64,000 bases of DNA, taken from NCBI GenBank assembly GCA_963674665.2, contig CAXXPL010000009.1:1426001-1490000 (forward strand). The letters are read 5' to 3'. The DNA comes from G963674665 sp963674665. GTDB taxonomy: Bacteria; Desulfobacterota; Desulfovibrionia; Desulfovibrionales; Desulfovibrionaceae. Every line of letters begins with the position of its first letter. The first letter of the stretch is position 1. The notes under the pieces were generated by a model. That model did no database searches. It was given only the letters and a program-made list of their open reading frames with translations, and was not told the DNA's origin. Of the stretch, positions 1-8,779 are shown piece by piece. A program made the translations under genes and the position numbers.

Positions 1-1
1 C

Positions 2-2422
2 GAACTGCGCAGGGAGCAGCAGCGGCAGATCTTCTACATGGAGTCCCTGCCCGGATATGTCATGTTGCTGGATGGGGACTTCAACGTCCGCTACACAAAC
101 AGGGTATACCGGCAACTGTTCGGCAAGGTGCGCAGTCTGCCCTGCTACCAGGCCCTGAAAAACGGGGACGAGCCATGCAGCGTCTGCCCCCCCATGGAAA
201 CTTTCACCAACAACGAACCCAGGCAGTGGATCTGGAAGCACGAGAACGGACGCTCCTATCAGGCCTACTGCCTTCCCATGACGGATGTGGACCTCTCCCC
301 TGTGGTGATGGTCATGGGCATAGACATTACCGCGCGGCTGGAGGCGGAGGATGCCCTGTTGCAGGCCCAGGAACACCAGCGGGCGATCCTGGACAACATT
401 CCGGATCTGGTCTGGCTCAAGGACGAAAGAGGGCGTTTCGTCGCGGTGAACCACGCCTATGCCGTTGCCTGCGGTAAGGACCCCGACATGCTTCGCGGGG
501 GCAACGAATGGGACGCCTGGAGCATGGAGCAGGCCAACAGGCTCTCCACCAAGGACAAGAAGGCCATGGTCACCGGCACCAAGGAGATCGATGAAGAGCT
601 CTTTGTGGACGCCACGGGCGAGGAACACTGGATGGAGACGGTTCGCGTGCCCTTTCATGGCGAGGATGGCCGGGTGCTCGGCCTCACGGGTATTGCCCGG
701 GACATTACGGAGCGCAAGCACGTGGAGGACGCCTTGCGCTACTCCCACGCCGAGATGGAGCGACATGTACAGCATCGCACCTCGGAGTTGCGCCAGGCAG
801 TGAACAGATTGGAACGGGAAATCGAGGAACACCGAAGAACCGAGGAGGAGTTGAAAAAGGCCCGGGAGCGGGCCGAAGTCGCCACAAGGGCGAAATCAGT
901 CTTTCTGGCCAACATGAGTCATGAAATCAGGACGCCGCTGAACATCATCCTGACCATGACCGACATGGCTCTGGCAGGGGACGCGGAAATCAAGCAGGAG
1001 CGGGCTTTGCAAATGGTCCGGGAAGCGGGCGGCTCTCTGCTGCACGTCATCAACGACATTCTGGATTTCTCCAAGATCGAGGCCAGAAAGCTCACCCTGG
1101 AGAATGTCGATTTCAACCTCGGCTCACTGCTGGAGATCGTCTGGGACATCCACGCCCTCAACGGCAGGCAAAAGGGACTGGACATGAAGCTGGTCCTGGA
1201 TCCCAAGCTTTCAAGCCCCGTAAAGGGCGACCCGGCGAGAATCAGGCAGGTGCTTTCCAATCTGCTGGCCAATGCGGTAAAGTTCACCAGCGGGGGAAAC
1301 GTGACCTTGCGCGCGGATCTGATCAGATCGCCCAGGGACAAGATGCCGGGTCAGGCCTGCATCACCGTGAGTGATTCGGGAATTGGCATTCAAGAGGACA
1401 AGATAGACCTCATTTTCAAGAGCTTTCAGCAGGCCGACGACACCGTGACGCGGAAGTTCGGCGGCACCGGCCTGGGGCTTTCCATTTCCAAGCGCCTGGT
1501 GGAACTCATGGGCGGCAAGCTTGTTGTGGAGAGTCGTCATGGTGAGGGAAGCTCCTTCAGCTTCACCTTGCCGCTGGTCAAGGGAGAGGAGGAAAAGGTG
1601 GAATCGGAAAGCCGGACCATTAGAAAAACCGGGAAAAAGCTTGATCCCAAGAAAATTCTGCTCGCCGAGGACAACGAATTGAATCGCGAGCTGGCCTTGG
1701 CCTTTCTCAAACATCAGGGACACACGGTGCTCACCGCCAGCGACGGCCGGGAGGTGTTGGGAGTGCTGGCCAGGGAAACTGTCGATCTGGTGCTCATGGA
1801 CATCCAGATGCCGGTCATGGACGGCATGGCCGCTGCCAAGGCCATCAGGGATTCGAGCGGCCTCGCCGTACCCTGTGACGTTCCCATCATCGCCCTCACC
1901 GCACACGCCCTTGGCGGCGACAAGGAGCGGTTTCTGGGGGTGGGGATGGATGGCTACGTCTCAAAGCCCGTGAATCTGGCCCTGCTGAACTTGGAGATGG
2001 AGCGGGTTCTTGCCGGGAAGGAACCGGTTGGACTGGGGGCGGACAAGCCCCAAGCCCAGGGAGCGGAGTGGCAGGACGTGCCTTCGGGGCTGGCGTCCAT
2101 GGACAAGGCCCTTTCCCTGATACAGGGCAACGTCGCCTTGCTCACCCGGCTGCAGGCCATTTTCGAGGGGGAAGTGCAAAAGGACCTGGACGGTATCGAG
2201 GCTGCCATCAACGAGGGGCGTTACGACGACTTGAAGTTGACCGCGCACAAGATCAAGGGTGGAGCCTCCACCATAGGCGCCGAGAAGGCATCCCTCATCG
2301 CACGCGCCCTGGAAGGAACCTCCTCGGATCAGGAAAGGGAGATCTGCGCCGACCTGCTGTCCAAATTGCGGACGGAGATCGAGCATGTGCTGACCGCCAT
2401 CAGGGACGTGCGTGAAGGATGA
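2..2422 (+). CDS. Hybrid sensor histidine kinase (PAS-PAS-HisKA-HATPase-REC-Hpt), 5' end outside window
   Basis: The reading frame is open from base 2, so the true start lies upstream; an ATG at 38 sits inside the first PAS domain. Numbering from that Met: PAS about 1-105 and 110-228, a coiled-coil linker 230-285, HisKA with the phosphoacceptor in ANMSHEIRTP (His295), an HATPase with DSGIGI and GGTGLGLS boxes, a receiver with Asp588 in LVLMDIQMPVMDG, and a C-terminal Hpt domain with His737 in TAHKIKGG. The full His-Asp-His relay lies in one chain. No membrane segment is seen in the visible part, but the N-terminus is missing. A stand-alone receiver follows 136 bp downstream and could be a partner (inference). 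Ligand unknown. Confidence 0.93.
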   Translation, partial: ELRREQQRQIFYMESLPGYVMLLDGDFNVRYTNRVYRQLFGKVRSLPCYQALKNGDEPCSVCPPMETFTNNEPRQWIWKHENGRSYQAYCLPMTDVDLSPVVMVMGIDITARLEAEDALLQAQEHQRAILDNIPDLVWLKDERGRFVAVNHAYAVACGKDPDMLRGGNEWDAWSMEQANRLSTKDKKAMVTGTKEIDEELFVDATGEEHWMETVRVPFHGEDGRVLGLTGIARDITERKHVEDALRYSHAEMERHVQHRTSELRQAVNRLEREIEEHRRTEEELKKARERAEVATRAKSVFLANMSHEIRTPLNIILTMTDMALAGDAEIKQERALQMVREAGGSLLHVINDILDFSKIEARKLTLENVDFNLGSLLEIVWDIHALNGRQKGLDMKLVLDPKLSSPVKGDPARIRQVLSNLLANAVKFTSGGNVTLRADLIRSPRDKMPGQACITVSDSGIGIQEDKIDLIFKSFQQADDTVTRKFGGTGLGLSISKRLVELMGGKLVVESRHGEGSSFSFTLPLVKGEEEKVESESRTIRKTGKKLDPKKILLAEDNELNRELALAFLKHQGHTVLTASDGREVLGVLARETVDLVLMDIQMPVMDGMAAAKAIRDSSGLAVPCDVPIIALTAHALGGDKERFLGVGMDGYVSKPVNLALLNLEMERVLAGKEPVGLGADKPQAQGAEWQDVPSGLASMDKALSLIQGNVALLTRLQAIFEGEVQKDLDGIEAAINEGRYDDLKLTAHKIKGGASTIGAEKASLIARALEGTSSDQEREICADLLSKLRTEIEHVLTAIRDVREG

Positions 2423-2558
2423 AGAACTGCCGTATCGCTTGGATCGGCGCGCGCCTGATTGACATGTCCCGGGGGGCAAGTATAACGAAAATATACAGAC
2501 AGGGCGGATGGAGGATATTCCAGGATGCTCCTTGTCTTTACGTGTCACTGGAGATGCC

Positions 2559-2927
2559 ATGAAAAAGATTCTGATTGTCGATGATTCCCCCATGATTCGG
2601 GAACTGCTCAAAGGCGTGCTCGAACCCGAGGGATACGAGGTGCTGCTGGCCGAGGACGGCGAGGAGGCCCTGGAACAGGCAAAGAACATTACGGTGGATC
2701 TTTTCATAGTGGACATCTTTTTGCCGAAAAAGGGCGGGCTGCAGGTCATGGGGGAGCTCGTGAAGAACAAGACCGGGCAGAAGATCATCGCCATATCCGG
2801 GGGGGAATCCTTCAATCCGGAATCCATTCTCGAGCTTGCGAGCATTTTCGAAGTGACGGAGACCTTCACCAAACCCATAGATACGGGGCGCCTTATTGCC
2901 ACAGTCAAAAAATTGCTCGGGGAGTGA
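2559..2927 (+). CDS. Single-domain response regulator (CheY-like)
   Basis: A 122-residue receiver with no output domain. It has the acidic pocket in ILIVDDS (Asp8, Asp9), the phosphoacceptor Asp52 in LFIVDIFLP, and the conserved Lys in FTKPID near the C-terminus. The frame opens at 2508, but the ATG at 2559 is preferred because GGAG lies 5 nt before it and the fold starts there. Single-receiver proteins act as phosphate carriers or by protein contact. Its position after a phosphorelay kinase with an Hpt domain makes it a possible target of that kinase (inference). Confidence 0.88.
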   Translation: MKKILIVDDSPMIRELLKGVLEPEGYEVLLAEDGEEALEQAKNITVDLFIVDIFLPKKGGLQVMGELVKNKTGQKIIAISGGESFNPESILELASIFEVTETFTKPIDTGRLIATVKKLLGE

Positions 2928-2999
2928 TGTCCTGACCCCCGATCATCCTTCCGGAGCGCGGTCCCTGGTGTCCAACCTGACAGGGATCACGCCCTTCTC

Positions 3000-3872
3000 A
3001 TGACCTGGTTCTTTCTGGCACTGGCCACGGCGGTTTTCGCGGCATCAGAGGCAGCCTGCTTCAAACGTTGCTTCGGAGACCTCGGCAGCTTTGAACTCGC
3101 GGCCTACCCTCTTGTCTACAGCCTGCCATTCATGCTCGTGGGCCTGTTGTTCACGCCGGTGCCGCCTCTTGCTCCGGAATTCGGATTCACCCTGGCCATT
3201 CTGCTGCCGGTGAACATGGCCGGATATTACTGCTATATCAAAGGGCTGTCCCTCTCTCCCTTTTCGCTGGCCATGCCTCTTCTCTCCTTTTCGCCGGTGG
3301 TGGCCGTACTCACGGGTTTCCTGTTCCTGAACGAGTTGCCGAATCTCTGGGGGCTGATCGGCATTTTGGCCATTGTGGGGGGGAGCTATGTGCTCAACCT
3401 GGACAAGGCCAGCATACACAATCTTTTCGGGCCATTCCACGCCATGGCGCGGGAGCGGGGAGTGCTCCTGATCCTCATGGCGGCCATAATTTTCGGCCTG
3501 TCAGCGGTCCTTGGCAGAAAGCTCGTCCTGGAGTCATCTCCGGTTTACGGCCCGATGCTGTTTTTCGTGCTGCACAACAGTATTTTCGGCCTGCTTCTGG
3601 TCACCTTCGGCAAGGTGCCTCTGCGCCATCTGGCCGCACGCCCCCGCAGGGGAATTCTCACGGGCACTGTCATGTTCGCCCACATCATGTGTCACTTCCA
3701 GGCCATATCCCTGGTGGACGCCTCCTACATGGTCTCCGTAAAGCGCCTGAGCAGCCTTATCGCGGTGCTGTACGGCGGCGTGCTATTCAAGGAGGAGAAG
3801 ATTTGGTTGCGCCTCCTCGGCGCCTGCTTCATGTCCCTGGGCGCCGCTGTCATCGCGCTGTTCGGCAAATAG
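3000..3872 (+). CDS. EamA/DMT-family membrane transporter
   Basis: A 290-residue, almost entirely hydrophobic protein with about ten membrane helices in two repeated halves of five (about 1-133 and 152-290), the length and layout of EamA drug/metabolite transporters. The second half ends with a typical KRLSSLIAVLYG...FKEE segment. Such proteins sit in the inner membrane and export or import small metabolites; the substrate cannot be read from sequence. No strong Shine-Dalgarno is visible before the ATG. It is a single gene between the response regulator and the corrinoid-activator-like gene. Confidence 0.88.
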   Translation: MTWFFLALATAVFAASEAACFKRCFGDLGSFELAAYPLVYSLPFMLVGLLFTPVPPLAPEFGFTLAILLPVNMAGYYCYIKGLSLSPFSLAMPLLSFSPVVAVLTGFLFLNELPNLWGLIGILAIVGGSYVLNLDKASIHNLFGPFHAMARERGVLLILMAAIIFGLSAVLGRKLVLESSPVYGPMLFFVLHNSIFGLLLVTFGKVPLRHLAARPRRGILTGTVMFAHIMCHFQAISLVDASYMVSVKRLSSLIAVLYGGVLFKEEKIWLRLLGACFMSLGAAVIALFGK

Positions 3873-3942
3873 ACGCCCCTTGTTTCGGGAGAGTCATTTT
3901 TTTGATGGTTTCCCCTTCGCAAAACTCTTATAAGTAGTCACC

Positions 3943-5562
3943 ATGCAAGCGGACAATGAATTGATCATCGTGCCTCCGGGCGGACCGGACCTCTCCGTTT
4001 CCATTGACCAAGGTGCCACCCTGGCCCAGGCCGTTTATACCAGCGGGCAGGTGCCTGCTCCGGCCCTGTGCTCCGGATTGGGGCGTTGTGGCCGATGCGC
4101 CATGCGTTATCTCACGACTCCGCCTCCTCCGACGCCAGAGGACATGGCCCTGTTCAGCCAGGCGCGGCTGGACGCTGGCTGGAGACTGGGGTGCAGGCAT
4201 CGTCCCGTGCCGGGCGCCAGGCTGGAGCTTCCGAAATTTGGACCGAAGAGGGGCGTTGAATTCGTCCAACAAGCTTCCCGGATCCGGGAAGGCGAGGCGC
4301 TCCTGGCCGTGGACCTGGGCACCACGAGCCTGCAGTGGCAATGCCTAGTTCACGGAGAAACAGTGGCCCTGGGGCGGGAACTCAATCCCCAGATGGGCGC
4401 GGGAAGCGAGGTCATGTCCAGGCTGGCCTACGCGGCCACTCCTGGAAATGCCGACCGTTTACGCTCCCTGGTGGTGGAGCGCCTGGGTGACATTGTTGGC
4501 GACCTGGCCGCGCGCGGTGTCCGGATACAGGAGTTGTGCGTGGCGGGCAACAGCGTCATGACGCTTCTGTTGCTGGGGCGCCCCCTGCAAGGGGTCTCTC
4601 GCGCGCCCTACATTTTGGACTATCACGCGGGGGAGAGTGTCCGGCTGCGCTCCCCGGGCAGGGAACTGCCCCCGGTGTACCTGCCGCCGCTGTTCTCCCC
4701 GTTCATCGGGGGGGACCTCAGCGCCGGACTGGCCTGTATCCGCCACGGGCTTGAAACCGGGCTTGAATATCCCTTTGTCCTCGCGGATCTCGGCACAAAC
4801 GGCGAATTCATTCTGGCCCTTGACGAGGAGCGCCATCTCGCGGCCAGTGTGCCCCTTGGCCCCGCCTTGGAGGGCATCGGCCTGACCCATGGAGGCCTTG
4901 CCGAGCCCGGGGCGGTCACCGGCTTCACCCCGGACCCCCGCCTCGGTCTGGCGCCAATGTATTTCGATAATGCGCCCGCTCCCTTTACCGGGGTCACGGG
5001 TTCGGGCTATGTTTCCCTCTTGCGTCGCCTCGTGGAATTGGGGGTTCTCCGGGAAAACGGAGCCCTGTTCCAGGAGGGCGATGTGCTGTCCCCCCTGGCC
5101 ATGCGGCTGGTGAACGCCATTGTCCGGGGCGAGCGGGGATGGCGGTTGCCGCTTCCGGGCGTTCCGCTCCCGAAAGATGGCGAAACGCCTTGCCTCCTGC
5201 CGCCGGACGTGGAGGAAATCCTCAAGGTCAAGGCAGCCTGCAACCTGGCCTTGAGCAACCTGACCCGGGAAGCCGGGCTGGACGCGCACGAAGTGCGCAC
5301 CCTCTACCTTGCCGGGGCCATGGGCGAACATCTCGGGGTGGATAATCTCGAGGTGCTGGGTTTCATCCCCAGGGGAATGGGGGCGCGGACCAGGATATTG
5401 GGAAACAGCTCCCTCCTGGGCGCGAGTCTGCTCTTGCGGCGCCCGGAGTTGAGAGACTGGTTGCAGGGGCTGGGGCAGCGGGTGCGAACGTTGGACCTGG
5501 CCGGAGCCACTGATTTTGGTGAGCACTTTTTCAAAAGGATGCGATTTGTCTACACAGCGTGA
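3943..5562 (+). CDS. RACo-like ATP-dependent reductive activator of corrinoid proteins (2Fe-2S + ASKHA)
   Basis: A 539-residue protein. The N-terminus is a plant-type 2Fe-2S ferredoxin domain with Cys43-x5-Cys49-x2-Cys52 and Cys84. From about 115 an ASKHA ATPase fold (DUF4445 type) begins, with the phosphate loop AVDLGTTSLQ (Asp124-Thr127), a second loop around LADLGTNGEF, and a C-terminal LYLAGAMGEHLGVDNLE adenosine motif. Proteins of this build (RACo, RamA-related) use ATP to drive electrons into Co(II) corrinoid proteins and return them to Co(I). No methyltransferase or corrinoid protein is next to it, so its client is unknown. It overlaps the next gene by 17 bp if that gene starts at 5546. 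Confidence 0.85.
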   Translation: MQADNELIIVPPGGPDLSVSIDQGATLAQAVYTSGQVPAPALCSGLGRCGRCAMRYLTTPPPPTPEDMALFSQARLDAGWRLGCRHRPVPGARLELPKFGPKRGVEFVQQASRIREGEALLAVDLGTTSLQWQCLVHGETVALGRELNPQMGAGSEVMSRLAYAATPGNADRLRSLVVERLGDIVGDLAARGVRIQELCVAGNSVMTLLLLGRPLQGVSRAPYILDYHAGESVRLRSPGRELPPVYLPPLFSPFIGGDLSAGLACIRHGLETGLEYPFVLADLGTNGEFILALDEERHLAASVPLGPALEGIGLTHGGLAEPGAVTGFTPDPRLGLAPMYFDNAPAPFTGVTGSGYVSLLRRLVELGVLRENGALFQEGDVLSPLAMRLVNAIVRGERGWRLPLPGVPLPKDGETPCLLPPDVEEILKVKAACNLALSNLTREAGLDAHEVRTLYLAGAMGEHLGVDNLEVLGFIPRGMGARTRILGNSSLLGASLLLRRPELRDWLQGLGQRVRTLDLAGATDFGEHFFKRMRFVYTA

Positions 5563-6784
5563 GCGCCCCCGGTCCGGGGAGCGCAAATCAGAAAATGCCA
5601 AGGCCCCTGGCCCGAAAAGGTCGGCAAGTTCCCGAGAGGGCGCCGCTCCCCGCTCGCTTTTTCCCCAGCTTGGGGCCGAGAGCATGCGCCTGCTGGAGCA
5701 GCTTCCCGCAGCCCTGGAGCAGGTAATGCCCCTCAAACGGCGGCACAGGGAGGATCTGCCCGCGGCGGTACGCGACCTCTCCAAACTGCTCACCAGCGAA
5801 CGTGGGGGGCTGAGCGGGGGGTATCTGCAGACGCCGCGCACCCTGGCGGCCTATGCCCACTATTTCCTCCCCTGGAACATCTACCGTCAGGCCCGACTCT
5901 TTTCAGGGCAATGGCTGCGGCTGCCGCACAAGGCCGTGATTCTGGACCTGGGCTCCGGCCCCCTGACCACGGTGCTGGCACTCTGGACCGCGCGCCCCGA
6001 TCTTCGGGACAAGGTCATGTCCTTCATCTGCGTGGATCACTCCAGAAAGGCCCTGCAGCTGGGCGCGGACCTGTTTCGCTCCCTCGGGGGAACCTGGGGG
6101 CTGCAGCTGGTGGACCGCCCCGTGGAGGAGTACATGCGCCATGCGGACGCTGCCCACTGCGTGATCTTCGGCAACGTACTCAACGAGTTGCGCTTTCACA
6201 AGAACACCCCTCTTGAGAGCGGGGTGGGGGACATCGCGGGCAATGCCATGCAGGCTCTCAAGCCGGGGGATCAGTCCCGCATCCTGGTCATCGAACCGGG
6301 CACGCGGTTGGGGGGCAAGATTGTGGCGCTCTTCCGCAAAGCCTGCCTGCAGCGCGACCTGGCGCCCCTCTCCCCGTGCACCCATGTGGACGCCTGTCCC
6401 ATGCTCTCCGCGGACGTGCAGTCCTGGTGCCATTTCCGGTTCACTCCGGCGGACGCGCCCCAGTGGCTGCAGGCCTTGTCCAACCGGGCGGGGCTGCCCA
6501 AGGCGGCGCTCTCCCTCAGCTTCGTGAACCTCGGCAGGGAGCGGCGGCACAAGCCGGGCATCGGCAGGGTGCTCTCCGGAGCGCTCAAGGTGCCAGGAGC
6601 GCCCGGAACAGCCCGCTACGTCTGCACGGGAGATGGGTTGGTGCTGTTGGAAAACATGCCCCAGGGATTTGGGCAGGGCAGCCTTGTGCGCTACGTCCTG
6701 GCGCCGGACAACCGCCGCGACGCCAAGTCCGGCATGCCCGTGGCCCTGGCCGATCCGCCGAAGAGAAAGAAAAAGGAAGAATAG
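5546..6784 (+). CDS. Rsm22-family rRNA methyltransferase-like protein
   Basis: About 412 residues. It has a SAM-binding loop (VILDLGSGPLTTVLALW) and, further on, the cysteine pattern CTHVDACPM...WCHF typical of Rsm22 proteins, which bind a metal or Fe-S cluster and are linked to small-subunit ribosome assembly. The frame extends to a TTG at 5516; I prefer the TTG at 5546 because AAAAGGA lies just before it. Either start overlaps the end of the preceding gene, pointing to translational coupling. The first 60 residues are basic and low in complexity. A near-perfect hairpin follows the stop codon. Confidence 0.72.
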   Translation: MSTQRERPRSGERKSENAKAPGPKRSASSREGAAPRSLFPQLGAESMRLLEQLPAALEQVMPLKRRHREDLPAAVRDLSKLLTSERGGLSGGYLQTPRTLAAYAHYFLPWNIYRQARLFSGQWLRLPHKAVILDLGSGPLTTVLALWTARPDLRDKVMSFICVDHSRKALQLGADLFRSLGGTWGLQLVDRPVEEYMRHADAAHCVIFGNVLNELRFHKNTPLESGVGDIAGNAMQALKPGDQSRILVIEPGTRLGGKIVALFRKACLQRDLAPLSPCTHVDACPMLSADVQSWCHFRFTPADAPQWLQALSNRAGLPKAALSLSFVNLGRERRHKPGIGRVLSGALKVPGAPGTARYVCTGDGLVLLENMPQGFGQGSLVRYVLAPDNRRDAKSGMPVALADPPKRKKKEE

Positions 6785-6797
6785 GGCGAAGAGTTTG

Positions 6798-6834
6798 CCG
6801 GGTTGAACCCTTTTTGCAAAAGGGTTCAACCCGG
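6798..6834. repeat. Perfect 17-bp palindrome, dispersed hairpin family copy A
   Basis: Two perfectly complementary 17-nt arms (6798-6814 and 6818-6834) flank a 3-nt TGC loop. The hairpin lies 13 bp after the Rsm22-like gene and is followed by ACCCCCCTCC. It can act as a transcription stop, but the C-rich tail instead of a T-run and the related copies near 47.5, 57.7 and 63.3 kb mark it as a repeat family. Confidence 0.8.
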
Positions 6835-6891
6835 ACCCCCCTCCTAAGAATCACATGATGACGTGAACTAGTTTGGTTGGGAAAAATCCAT

Positions 6892-7017
6892 ACAGGCTGT
6901 TCAAAAATGTGCGGGTGCAAGGCGCAAGGGAAAATCAAGGCTGATGCGTATCAACAATGCGCGAAGGGTTGATTTTCTCGCGGCAACGCAGCAACCGTGC
7001 GTTTTTCAACAGCCTGT
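6892..7017. repeat. MITE-like palindromic repeat, 126 bp
   Basis: The ends are inverted repeats: ACAGGCTGTTCAAAAATG on the left and the complement of ACAGGCTGTTGAAAAACG on the right, 15 of 18 matching. Inside, GAAAATCAA and TTGATTTTC form a second inverted pair. It has no coding capacity and fills the gap between the convergent Rsm22-like and recJ genes. The layout fits a non-autonomous element or a REP/MITE-type intergenic repeat. Only one copy is present in this window. Confidence 0.7.
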
Positions 7018-7019
7018 CC

Positions 7020-8765
7020 CTATTCTTCGTTCAATCCGCGTATATTGAGATCGATATTGGCTAGGCCATTGTAGCGGTCGATTTTCGGTGTAAAGGCCAC
7101 GCGCACATTTTTGCCCAGCAGGTCCGATCCCAGGAATTCGGCCATGCGCCAGGCCTTGGCGCCCAGGCTGACACCGGCCAGGGTGTCATAGAGCTGCAGG
7201 GCCACGTGCTTGCCGGGTTGCCCGCCTTTTGCGCCGAACACCCGGTGCCGGTTCACCTTCACTGGCGGGGAGATGAACACGGGCTCGGGGTTGCCCATTC
7301 CAAAGGGCTGCAGCAATTCCAGCTCCTTGAGCAGGGTGAAATCGATTTCACCGAACCCCAGCTCCGCGTCCACGAGTTGACTCTGAGTAAGAGGGGTGGG
7401 GCCGAGGTCCTGTTCGATGACTTCGTGAAAGCGCTGCCTGAAAGCGTCGAGGTTTTCCGGGGGCAGGGCCATGCCCGCGGCCTGCCGGTGCCCCCCGAAG
7501 TGGTGCAGCAGGTCCTGGCAGCGGGCGAGCCCCCCGTGCAGATCGAATTCGGAGATTGAACGCCCCGACCCTTTGAGCAGACCGTTGCCGTTGTCCTGGC
7601 AGAGCAGGATGGTGGGCTTGTAATGCCGCTCCACGATGCGGGAGGCCACGATGCCGATGACGCCGGGGTGCCAGTGGGGGGCGTAGAGCACCAGCCCCAG
7701 GAGATGGTCCATGGTCAGGGCCTGCTCCATGGCCTGCTCCAGGATGCTGTCCTCCTCCTGGCGCCGCTCCTGGTTGAAGGCGTCCAACTTCGCGGCCAGG
7801 GGCGTTGCCTGTTCCACTGTCTCGCTGAGGAGCATGTCCAGGGCCAGGGTGGCGCTGTCCAGCCGCCCTGCGGCGTTGATGCGGGGGGCGAGGCTGAAGG
7901 CCACCTGACCGGCGCCGAGACCGGCCTTGGGGTTGAGGCCGCTCACGGTCTTGAGTGCCGCGATACCGGGTCTGTCGGCCTCGTTGAGGAAATGCAGGCC
8001 GTTTTTCACCAGGATGCGGTTCTGCCCCTGAAGGGGAACGACGTCCGCGACGGTGCCAAGGGCCACGAGATCGAGCAGGGGGCGGACGTCGATGGGCGTG
8101 CCCGGGAGCATGGTGTTCAGCGCAGCCATGAGGAAGAATGCCACACCCACTCCGGCCAGGTCCGCCAGTTCGCAGCCTGTAGGGGATGCTGAGCAACAGC
8201 CCTGCACGCGGGGGTTGCTCAGCGCGTGGGCAGGGGGCAGGGTCTCTCCGGGGAGGTGGTGGTCCGAGACCACCACTGTCATACCCAGCTCCCGTGCCCG
8301 GGCAACGGACTCGTGGTCGGAGATGCCGCAGTCCACGGTGAGCAGCAGGCGAATGCCCTCGGCGGCCAGTTCCTCCACCCCCTGTACGTTCAGGCCGTAG
8401 CCCTCCTCGGTGCGGTGCGGAAGATAGGGGCGCACCGTATGGCCGCGCTGTCTGAGAAAATCGGTGACCAGGGCAGTGGAGGTGACGCCGTCCACGTCGT
8501 AATCCCCCCACACGGCCATGGGCAGTTTTTGTTCCAGCCCTTGTGCAAGGACCTCCGCACCATGGCGGATGCCGGGCCAGCAGTCAGGCGGTGCCAGATG
8601 CCTCAGGCCGGAGTCCAGGAAGCGGCTCATGTTGTCGATATCATCGAGGCCACGGCGCCAGAGAAGGCGCACGATACGTTCGGACACCTGGAGTCTGCCG
8701 GCGTACCGGGAAATGATTCCAGGCTCCGGGGGAGGGAGCTGGCTTGGGCGTAGTTTCCAATGCAT
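7020..8765 (-). CDS. recJ: Single-stranded-DNA-specific exonuclease RecJ
   Basis: A 581-residue DHH-superfamily nuclease. Metal-binding motifs are visible: DYDVDG (88-93), Asp145 in LLTVDCGISD, and DHH at 168-170; DHHA1 and OB-like regions follow, with GSGRS and HFGGHRQAAG motifs near 390-420. RecJ degrades single-stranded DNA 5' to 3' in recombination and mismatch/base-excision repair. The length matches the family. It starts 14 bp after the HDOD gene and lacks a strong ribosome-binding site, so it is probably read from the upstream minus-strand genes. The 126-bp repeat lies directly at its 3' end. Confidence 0.95.
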   Translation of the reverse strand: MHWKLRPSQLPPPEPGIISRYAGRLQVSERIVRLLWRRGLDDIDNMSRFLDSGLRHLAPPDCWPGIRHGAEVLAQGLEQKLPMAVWGDYDVDGVTSTALVTDFLRQRGHTVRPYLPHRTEEGYGLNVQGVEELAAEGIRLLLTVDCGISDHESVARARELGMTVVVSDHHLPGETLPPAHALSNPRVQGCCSASPTGCELADLAGVGVAFFLMAALNTMLPGTPIDVRPLLDLVALGTVADVVPLQGQNRILVKNGLHFLNEADRPGIAALKTVSGLNPKAGLGAGQVAFSLAPRINAAGRLDSATLALDMLLSETVEQATPLAAKLDAFNQERRQEEDSILEQAMEQALTMDHLLGLVLYAPHWHPGVIGIVASRIVERHYKPTILLCQDNGNGLLKGSGRSISEFDLHGGLARCQDLLHHFGGHRQAAGMALPPENLDAFRQRFHEVIEQDLGPTPLTQSQLVDAELGFGEIDFTLLKELELLQPFGMGNPEPVFISPPVKVNRHRVFGAKGGQPGKHVALQLYDTLAGVSLGAKAWRMAEFLGSDLLGKNVRVAFTPKIDRYNGLANIDLNIRGLNEE

Positions 8766-8779
8766 GGTGCAACAGGGGT

